Positions 58,502 to 64,000 of a stretch of 64,000 nt of DNA are shown here, piece after piece. A model generated the notes under the pieces. It was not told where the DNA came from and ran no database searches. It saw only the letters and a program-made list of their open reading frames with translations. How positions within the stretch are numbered: the first letter of the stretch is position 1; the number at the start of each line of letters is the position of its first letter. This DNA is from Vibrio harveyi NBRC 15634 = ATCC 14126 = KCTC 12724 (GTDB taxonomy: Bacteria; Pseudomonadota; Gammaproteobacteria; Enterobacterales; Vibrionaceae), in assembly GCF_001591145.1 (NCBI RefSeq), contig NZ_BCUF01000034.1, forward strand, positions 1 through 64,000. Reading direction: 5' to 3'. The translations under genes and the position numbers were made by a program.

Positions 58502-59395
58502 ATGCTTGAGAGAATTGATCAGCAATGGCTAAAGAGCTTCCATTGTGTCTATGAAAACAATAGCTTTAAGAGAGCCGCCGAGTTTTTATCCCTGCCGACT
58601 TCAAATGTCAGCCGCCATATTGCTTTACTAGAAGAACAACTTGATGTGCGATTGTTTGATAGAACAACCCGAAGAATATGCGCTACAGATGCCGGAGAGC
58701 ACCTCTACATACGTACGCAACCTCTTTTGGACAAACTGAATGATGCGCTCGAAGAAGTCACGCAACACTCACATCAAGTCACGGGACAACTTAACGTTTT
58801 AATGCCAGATTCACCGGAGTTGGCGCGAGCGGTTGTCTCTTTCTGTTCTCAACACCCTGCGATTTCATTGAGTTGCGAGACCAACCTAAGCCCTAAAGAG
58901 GATTTGCTTGATGGGTTTGATGTTATCTTGAGTTTTCATCGTGGAAAACTTGAAGACAGCAATTGGATTGCCAAAGAGATTAAGCGCTGGTCTAGCGTTG
59001 TTGTCGCCTCACCTATACTGCTGCAAGCATGCCAAAAACCTTTCAAAATTAACGATTTAAAACACCTTCCTTGTATTAGCAGTTTTACTGCATTGAAAGG
59101 AATGCCTTGGGTTTTCAAAAACTCAGAAGGAGAGCAGATAACTCAACGAGTACAATCTGCATTTAAGGTTAATAGTCGGCAACTTGCTAAAGCCGGCGCG
59201 TTAGCAGGATTTGGCTTTGCTATTCTGCCCGAAGCGTTCTGCTATGAAGACGTACAATCCGGAGTACTGGAAGTCGTTGAGCTTGAATACAAGCCAGAAG
59301 ATTTGGCGTTATACGCCTTTTACGCTTCCAGAAAGCACGTAGCGAAGAAGATCCCGATGTTTATTGAGCATTTGAAACGTTTGTCGAGCATTTGA
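58502..59395 (+). CDS. LysR-family regulator
   Basis: 297 residues. N-terminal helix-turn-helix (about 8-66: WLKSFHCVYENNSFKRAAEFLSLPTSNVSRHIALLEEQLDVRLFDRTTRRICATDAGEHLY) and a C-terminal effector domain. Start-to-start distance from the divergent accD paralogue is 109 bp, the standard LysR arrangement, so it probably controls that gene. The inducer is unknown. Confidence 0.88.
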   Translation: MLERIDQQWLKSFHCVYENNSFKRAAEFLSLPTSNVSRHIALLEEQLDVRLFDRTTRRICATDAGEHLYIRTQPLLDKLNDALEEVTQHSHQVTGQLNVLMPDSPELARAVVSFCSQHPAISLSCETNLSPKEDLLDGFDVILSFHRGKLEDSNWIAKEIKRWSSVVVASPILLQACQKPFKINDLKHLPCISSFTALKGMPWVFKNSEGEQITQRVQSAFKVNSRQLAKAGALAGFGFAILPEAFCYEDVQSGVLEVVELEYKPEDLALYAFYASRKHVAKKIPMFIEHLKRLSSI

Positions 59396-59463
59396 AACAC
59401 TCAATACATAACACGAACACTAAATAAACCCGTCCCCTCTCCTGCACTTGTTCAATTTACCAC

Positions 59464-59724
59464 TTATTGCTCAACTGGCGTCACTTTTGATTCGTCGTCA
59501 GGTTGAGACCACTTGATGATGGCGCGTAGGTTCATAGAGAAGAAGATGATATTGGCGATTATCATTGCCACGCTGCCTGTGAGATACCCAACTGCAATCC
59601 AACTGGTGTTTCCGCACATCATTAAGATGAAACCAATTTTGTTCTTGTTTCCGATTTGCCAAATGGCAAGAAACGTAAGTACCATCGCAACCCAGTCGAT
59701 CCCATAGTACTGAAAGTATTCCAT
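59464..59724 (-). CDS. Small three-helix membrane protein
   Basis: 86 residues with three hydrophobic helices (about 8-24, 29-48 and 50-68) and an acidic C-terminal tail. The pattern WQIGNKNKIGFILMMCGNTSWIAVGYLTGSVAMIIANIIFFSMNLRAI resembles half-PnuC or SemiSWEET-type three-helix units, which dimerise to form transporters. Substrate unknown. Single gene. Confidence 0.7.
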   Translation of the reverse strand: MEYFQYYGIDWVAMVLTFLAIWQIGNKNKIGFILMMCGNTSWIAVGYLTGSVAMIIANIIFFSMNLRAIIKWSQPDDESKVTPVEQ

Positions 59725-59873
59725 TGTCCTCTCTATGGATGTAACACTTTAAAACGGTGAGCAAGCGCCTTAATGAAGCTTTAACACACCACTTTAATGA
59801 TAAAAACAACAAGGCGAAAATGCCGCGCGTAGTGAATCTTTTTTGAATATTTGATGATTACTAGAACCAAAAG

Positions 59874-60356
59874 CTACCAAGTTTTATCGAGATCTCGAGC
59901 GTACAAAGAAATGGCTCGCTGATACTCTTTAATTGCATCGCTGTTGGTGGTGGACACTAAGAGTTCGAGTAACAATGATGTGGCTTCTTTATGTCGACCC
60001 ACATTGTAAAGACACATTGCATAAAAAGGCTGAACTTCGATCGCATTAGGGTATTCATCCAACGTTTGTTCAAAATAGCTTAATGCTTCTGAATACTCGC
60101 CAAGGCTTCGGTAGGTACTCGCTAAGCCGAACAACGCATCAAATCTTTCTACCGAAGAGAGTGTTCCTGAAAGCGCAGACAAGTAATGACCGATTGCTTC
60201 TTGCTCTTTGCCTTCATTGTCGTACGACCAAGCGATTTGTAAGTGCGCTTTTGCGGCAAAATGTTCATCGTCTAGTAGTGTTGTAAGTAACGCTCTCGAC
60301 GCTTGATACTTAGCTTCTTTTCGCAGCTCAATTGCTTGTTTGATGATCGTTTCCAT
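59874..60356 (-). CDS. Tetratricopeptide-repeat protein
   Basis: 160 residues, soluble, made of about four TPR units (for example AKAHLQIAWSYDNEGKEQEAIGHYLSAL, FDALFGLASTYRSLGEYSEALSYFEQTLDEYPN, QPFYAMCLYNVGRHKEATSLLLEL). It probably mediates protein-protein contacts. Similar small TPR proteins occur widely in Gram-positive and vibrio genomes. No partner is evident nearby. Confidence 0.82.
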   Translation of the reverse strand: METIIKQAIELRKEAKYQASRALLTTLLDDEHFAAKAHLQIAWSYDNEGKEQEAIGHYLSALSGTLSSVERFDALFGLASTYRSLGEYSEALSYFEQTLDEYPNAIEVQPFYAMCLYNVGRHKEATSLLLELLVSTTNSDAIKEYQRAISLYARDLDKTW

Positions 60357-60531
60357 AATTTCCCTCGAAGCTAAAAGCGCTCGTTTAAAGAGCGCGCAAT
60401 CGCAATGTCTTTGTTGGAATGAATCAAGAATAGTAAATAACCTAACTCACACAGTCTACCCATCATAACCTTTCTTTTTGTATCCGTTTCGTTGATACTC
60501 TTGCCCCTTATCGTTCAGTTGGAAAACTTTC

Positions 60532-61146
60532 ATGCCCCAAGCTAACTCTGTTGTCGTACTCGACTTTGAAACCACTGGTCTCTCTCCGAATATGGGTGAC
60601 CGCGCCATTGAAATCGGTGCAGTAAAATTAGTCGACGGTGAGGTTGTCGATAGTTTTCAGCAACTGATGAACCCAGGCTTTAGAGTCAGTTCTTTCATCG
60701 AGGGTTACACTGGCATTACCAATAACATGTTACGCACCGCACCAAGCTGCGATGAAGTGATGGCATCATTCAGCGAGTTCATTGCCGGTGAAAACCTTAT
60801 CGCCCACAACGCATCTTTTGATAAGCGCTTCCTCGATGCGGAGCTTGAACGAATCAACTGTGGTTACTCAGGCGAGTTTGCATGCTCATTGCTAGTGGCA
60901 AGACGTTTAATTCAAGATGCTCCTTCTCATAAACTCGGAGAACTAGTTCGCTTCAAAAACATCGATAATGACGGCGTTTTTCACCGAGCGTTAGCCGATG
61001 CACAGATGACAGCAAAACTCTGGATTGAAATGGTCGAGGGCTTGGAGCAATCCGGCATTCACAATCCAAGCTTTAAGTTTATGCAAACCGTGAGTAAAAC
61101 AGCGAAAGGGAAAGTCGATCTGCTACTCGCGAAAAACCGCGCTTAG
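60532..61146 (+). CDS. DEDDh 3'-5' exonuclease, DnaQ-like
   Basis: 204 residues, a single exonuclease domain. Exo I is VVLDFETTGLS (Asp, Glu), Exo II is LIAHNASFDKRFLDAEL (Asp), and Exo III epsilon is FHRALADAQMTAKLW (His, Asp), so the DEDDh set is complete. It trims DNA or RNA 3' ends; it could be a stand-alone proofreading-type nuclease in repair. It is not the polymerase III epsilon subunit by context, since no polymerase gene is adjacent. Confidence 0.9.
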   Translation: MPQANSVVVLDFETTGLSPNMGDRAIEIGAVKLVDGEVVDSFQQLMNPGFRVSSFIEGYTGITNNMLRTAPSCDEVMASFSEFIAGENLIAHNASFDKRFLDAELERINCGYSGEFACSLLVARRLIQDAPSHKLGELVRFKNIDNDGVFHRALADAQMTAKLWIEMVEGLEQSGIHNPSFKFMQTVSKTAKGKVDLLLAKNRA

Positions 61147-61230
61147 ATCTCGCGACTATGATGTTTGTTCTCAAGCATCATAGTAAAGGTAAATAATCTA
61201 TGGTTGTTTATGATTAGAAATACCTAATCG

Positions 61231-61461
61231 TTAAGAGTCGCGCTCGTTTTTCATCATAAAACCTTGATACAGAGCTTCGAGCTTAGCATTCAGCTCCTCA
61301 TCATTTTTTGCAGATACAGTACCTATCAAAGTTGCGCCGCTTGCCGTACCTATTGTTACATCAAAGTTTTCATTATCCGTACTTTCGACAAAGACATAGT
61401 TGTCGTTCTCTCTGTCGTAGAAAGAAGCAAAATTATCGTCAATAGATGTATTAAATTTCAT
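61231..61461 (-). CDS. Small hypothetical protein
   Basis: 76 residues, acidic, soluble, rich in Asn/Asp (FYDRENDNYVFVESTDNENFDVTIGTASGATLIGTVSAKNDEELNAKLEALYQGF). Predicted beta strands followed by one helix. Not recognised. The steady composition and helical ending suggest a real gene rather than a chance frame. Confidence 0.5.
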   Translation of the reverse strand: MKFNTSIDDNFASFYDRENDNYVFVESTDNENFDVTIGTASGATLIGTVSAKNDEELNAKLEALYQGFMMKNERDS

Positions 61462-61612
61462 AAATCAACCCGTCAAAACCGTAATGATTGTGACTCTTTT
61501 TTAAGGTCGGTAATACAGGTATATGTTAATTCTCAGTCTCATTCCACAATCAGATGCAATCAACATATCTATTAGTTTCTACATAAGGGTTCTAAAGGGT
61601 TAGATACGTAAC

Positions 61613-61951
61613 CTACTCGGCATCCCAGTCATCAACTTTTTGGACTATGATGTCGACAACACTAGCAAACTCTCTACCTTTTGGGGTTAAACCATAATTC
61701 ACAGTCACAGGGATAGTGTCTTCTTGTTTTCGCCAAACAAACCCATATTCGCACAGTAACTTCAAGCGTTCGGTGAGCACCTTGCTTGAAACCAGCGCTA
61801 ATTGCTTGCGAATTTGACCGAATCGCATCTCTTCTTGTTGCCCGAGCAACCAAACGATGTGAGCAGTCCACTTAGTCGATATCAATGTTAAGTATTTATC
61901 CACGCTGCAATAGCCAACAGGCTGTACTTGATGATTTACTTTTGACGACAT
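61613..61951 (-). CDS. HxlR-family regulator
   Basis: 112-residue winged-helix regulator: CSVDKYLTLISTKWTAHIVWLLGQQEEMRFGQIRKQLALVSSKVLTERLKLLCEYGFVWRKQEDTIPVTVNYGLTPKGREF. A single cysteine sits near the N-terminus (YCSV), the position used for redox or electrophile sensing in several HxlR members. It is divergent from the exported SnoaL-like gene, with strong palindromic sites between them. Confidence 0.88.
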   Translation of the reverse strand: MSSKVNHQVQPVGYCSVDKYLTLISTKWTAHIVWLLGQQEEMRFGQIRKQLALVSSKVLTERLKLLCEYGFVWRKQEDTIPVTVNYGLTPKGREFASVVDIIVQKVDDWDAE

Positions 61952-62010
61952 CGCCCTTCCCTAATCCGTTTTTTACCGCCAGTGTAATCAAACACTACAC
62001 CTCAGACCAT

Positions 62011-62065
62011 TAGTTACCTGAGAGTAACTAGTTACTTTTGGGAAGCTAATTTTAATTCGTAACTA
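62011..62065. promoter_or_regulatory. Candidate HxlR operator cluster
   Basis: A perfect 14-bp palindrome AGTAACTAGTTACT (62023-62036) with further half-sites AGTTAC (62012-62017) and GTAACTA (62059-62065), all between the divergent hxlR-type and SnoaL-like genes. Confidence 0.6.
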
Positions 62066-62138
62066 ACCGTTCTATCTTGAATTGGCAATTAGGCAAAGGG
62101 ACGAAAGCTGCCTGAGCCAATAATTAGAGGATTACGTT

Positions 62139-62579
62139 ATGCGATATATTTTTCTGTTTATTTCTTTTGTCTCACTTGGTTTACATGCGGAGACGCTCTA
62201 TCCGAAGCCACAAACACCATCAGAGTTACATGCATTATTTGGTCAATACTTTGCGGATAAAGATTTGGAGGGATTAGGAACACTTTTCCATCAAGATGCG
62301 GTATTTATTTTGGATAAAGAAGGCAATCAAGCCAAAGGGCAAGAAGCGATCAAACGCGTATTGGAAGGTTTTATGAAAGGCGATGTCACCATGCATACAA
62401 AGCGCGTTTCCATCCACATTAATGATGACATTGCCATGGTGCGTTCAGATTGGGAAATAATGAACACTTCGCAAGGTGCAACTCAGACAAAAAACGCGAT
62501 ACAAGGAACGGCATTGGAAGTCATGCATTATGTAGATGGAGGTTGGGTTTATGTTATCGATAATCCCAATGGCTTTTGA
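62139..62579 (+). CDS. Exported SnoaL/DUF4440-like protein
   Basis: 146 residues with a signal peptide (MRYIFLFISFVSLGLHA). The mature part is an NTF2-like fold: PSELHALFGQYFADKDLEGLGTLFHQDAVFILDKEGNQAKGQEAIKRVLEGFM ... DIAMVRSDWEIMN ... VMHYVDGGWVYVIDNPNG, as in DUF4440/SnoaL proteins. It may bind or act on a small molecule in the periplasm. Divergent from the HxlR regulator, so likely induced by the compound that regulator senses. Its stop lies 2 bp from that of the convergent thioesterase gene. Confidence 0.8.
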   Translation: MRYIFLFISFVSLGLHAETLYPKPQTPSELHALFGQYFADKDLEGLGTLFHQDAVFILDKEGNQAKGQEAIKRVLEGFMKGDVTMHTKRVSIHINDDIAMVRSDWEIMNTSQGATQTKNAIQGTALEVMHYVDGGWVYVIDNPNGF

Positions 62580-62581
62580 GG

Positions 62582-63001
62582 TCAATATTCGGCGTCGACA
62601 ACATGCTGCATGAACTTCGCTTCTGCTTTTGAGTAACATTGTTCCCCCACATAGATTTCGCTTTGTAGTAGAAACATTCCTCGTTTGCTCTTTACGCAAT
62701 GCGCCTCAACGCGAATGATGGCATTAAGGGGAACCGGTTTGATAAAGCGAACCTCGAGCTTTGCTGTCATCGCACATATCTCTTGAGCAAAAAGGCAGTG
62801 GGTCATAGCCGTGTCATGCAAAGCGCAGATTGCTCCGCCTTGCATGACACCTTGATATCCCTGAACTTTCTCTGTTGGTACGATTTCGCACTGCACGCCG
62901 CCATTCGGCATCTGAGAAAACTGAACAGTATCGTTGGCGTTGAAAAATGGCTGGCAACACACTGCACACTGCTGGTGGTTTTTGGGGTTGTGGTGTGACA
63001 T
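62582..63001 (-). CDS. Hotdog-fold thioesterase with N-terminal CxxC motif
   Basis: 139 residues. The PaaI/4HBT-type core has GYQGVMQGGAICALHDTAMTHCLF, containing the GG...HD active-site region, and the following strands KLEVRFIKPVPLNAIIRVEA. An N-terminal extension CAVCCQPFF supplies a CxxC(C) motif unusual for PaaI and possibly metal-binding. Likely hydrolyses an acyl-CoA. Convergent with the SnoaL-like gene. Confidence 0.8.
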   Translation of the reverse strand: MSHHNPKNHQQCAVCCQPFFNANDTVQFSQMPNGGVQCEIVPTEKVQGYQGVMQGGAICALHDTAMTHCLFAQEICAMTAKLEVRFIKPVPLNAIIRVEAHCVKSKRGMFLLQSEIYVGEQCYSKAEAKFMQHVVDAEY

Positions 63002-63295
63002 AAAATCCTTCTGTATCTGAGACGTCTCTGAACTTAAGCTGCTTTAATAAGAGCGTTCACGAATCATGCATCTAACTCAACATTCAAAGGTGAGAGGCGC
63101 TTATTCATTGGTAATGGGATATGAACTGTAGCCCTAATTATTAGCATATGCCAATAACAAATAGTGAGAAATTAGGTTCCATGAGACTGTGTTCTTTTTA
63201 ACTAATGAACCATGACTCGAATCAGACGCGCCACTGGTCACGTCTCAAAAAGTCGCTTACTATGCCAAGTACCTATAAAGCTTTGTGAGCTACTC
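63002..63295. other. Intergenic region before the ABC exporter
   Basis: About 294 bp between divergent genes, AT-rich in the middle (63120-63200). No operator or riboswitch was recognised. Confidence 0.35.
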
Positions 63296-64000
63296 ATGAG
63301 CAGTAAAAATAATAAAAACCTTGGCATTCTTCTTAAACTCAACACCTTTATTTCGCCTTATAAATGGCGTGTCGCTGCTGCCCTAGTCGCACTTGTCGCG
63401 ACAGCAAGCCTAACGTTGTCCGTCGGTTATGGCGTACGTATCTTGATTGACCAAGGCTTTGCTCAGCAATCATTACAAGAGCTAACCAACGCGATTCAGT
63501 TTATTGTTGCCGTCACTTTATGTATTGCCGTTGGAACGTTCTTCCGCTTCTACCTGGTTTCTTCGGTTGGAGAACGCGTCAGCGCAGATATTCGCCTTGC
63601 GGTGTTTAATCATGTGATTACCCTGCATCCGAGCTATTTTGAGACCAACAGCAGCGGCGACATTATGTCTCGCCTCACGACTGATACGACTCTACTTCAG
63701 AGCATTATTGGTTCGTCGTTTTCCATGGCGATGCGCAGCGCATTGATGTGCTTTGGTGCGATCATTATGTTATTCGCTACTAACGTTAAGCTCACCTTGA
63801 TTGTTTTGGCGTCTGTGCCTTTTGTCTTGGTGCCGATATTAGTTTATGGCCGGCGCGTTCGTGCTTTATCGCGTCAAAGTCAAGACACAATGGCGGATGT
63901 GGGCAGCTACGCTGGCGAAGCGATAGAACACATTAAAACGGTGCAAAGCTTTAGCTCAGAGCAGCATGAACGCGCAGCGTTTGCTGTCGAAGTAGAAAAA
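63296..64000 (+). CDS. ABC exporter (fused membrane and ATPase), 5' part only
   Basis: Open from the ATG at 63296 to the window edge, 235 codons with no stop. The visible part is the membrane domain of an ABC exporter of the MsbA/LmrA type: ISPYKWRVAAALVALVATASLTLSVGYGVRILID, GERVSADIRLAVFNHVITLHPSYFETNSSGDIMSRLTTDTTLLQSIIGSSFSMAMRSA, and VRALSRQSQDTMADVGSYAGEAIEHIKTVQSF, the coupling-helix region. The ATPase half lies beyond the window. Substrate not evident; a lipid or drug exporter is usual for this group. Confidence 0.88.
   Translation, partial: MSSKNNKNLGILLKLNTFISPYKWRVAAALVALVATASLTLSVGYGVRILIDQGFAQQSLQELTNAIQFIVAVTLCIAVGTFFRFYLVSSVGERVSADIRLAVFNHVITLHPSYFETNSSGDIMSRLTTDTTLLQSIIGSSFSMAMRSALMCFGAIIMLFATNVKLTLIVLASVPFVLVPILVYGRRVRALSRQSQDTMADVGSYAGEAIEHIKTVQSFSSEQHERAAFAVEVEK

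Noticed and set aside
1..64000. CRISPR array, tRNA or rRNA genes
   Set aside because: No regularly spaced direct repeats and no cloverleaf or rRNA-like sequence were recognised by eye; a tRNAscan-SE or CRISPR search would settle this.

Overview
The window looks like a piece of a Vibrio genome, probably a Harveyi-clade species and probably the smaller chromosome. This is inference from close protein resemblance (Gsk, GlgC, YqhD, FruBKA, the GH18 chitinase, the GcvTHP/GlyA cluster) and from the mix of metabolic, transport and signalling genes. I could not run a search to fix the species. No rRNA, tRNA, CRISPR array or transposase gene was recognised.

Layout. 0-6 kb: a possible tail of an unknown gene with a 17-bp tandem duplication, a small zinc-ribbon protein, a YieH-like phosphatase, a membrane HD-GYP protein with a periplasmic sensor domain, a GNAT-like protein, a CreA-type lipoprotein and inosine-guanosine kinase. 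6-16 kb: formate-THF ligase behind a near-perfect PurR box, GlgC, a large modular secreted chitinase, a YqhC/YqhD pair (AraC regulator and aldehyde reductase) and a YhhN-family membrane protein. 16-22 kb: a four-gene polar amino-acid ABC importer, a stand-alone EAL protein, an S4-domain RNA-binding protein and an EEP-family hydrolase. 22-28 kb: fruR divergent from fruBKA with three FruR/Cra-type operators. 27.6-30.7 kb: a membrane-bound ToxR-like regulator overlapping a small periplasmic partner gene, facing an outer-membrane beta-barrel gene, then a lipoprotein. 31-37 kb: an RND efflux operon with two adaptor proteins and a divergent TetR regulator. 37-44.4 kb: a glycine-cleavage locus, with gcvT and an XRE-cupin regulator on one strand and glyA-gcvH-gcvP on the other.

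44.4-53.6 kb is an accessory island inserted after gcvP. It holds a UvrD-like helicase with a RelE/ParE-like N-terminus, and a ~1,694-residue protein that joins a Cap4-type (DUF4297-like) nuclease, a STAND P-loop NTPase and a long helical-repeat C-terminus. This is the architecture of antiviral STAND (Avs-like) defence proteins and is the best candidate here for an undescribed system. Degenerate repeats and duplicated terminator hairpins lie at and beyond its right edge, among small orphan genes (53.3-55.8 kb).

56-64 kb: a Fur-box-preceded secreted YD/RHS-like protein, a second-copy-like accD divergent from a LysR regulator, a small three-helix membrane protein, a TPR protein, a DEDDh exonuclease, an HxlR regulator facing an exported SnoaL-like protein, a hotdog thioesterase, and an ABC exporter that runs off the right edge.

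Two themes link the metabolic genes. One-carbon/purine metabolism includes gsk, fhs (PurR box), glyA and gcvTHP. Carbon use and storage includes chitinase, the fructose PTS and glgC. Most regulators sit divergent to their probable targets, and several of these intergenic regions contain visible palindromes that are candidate operators.
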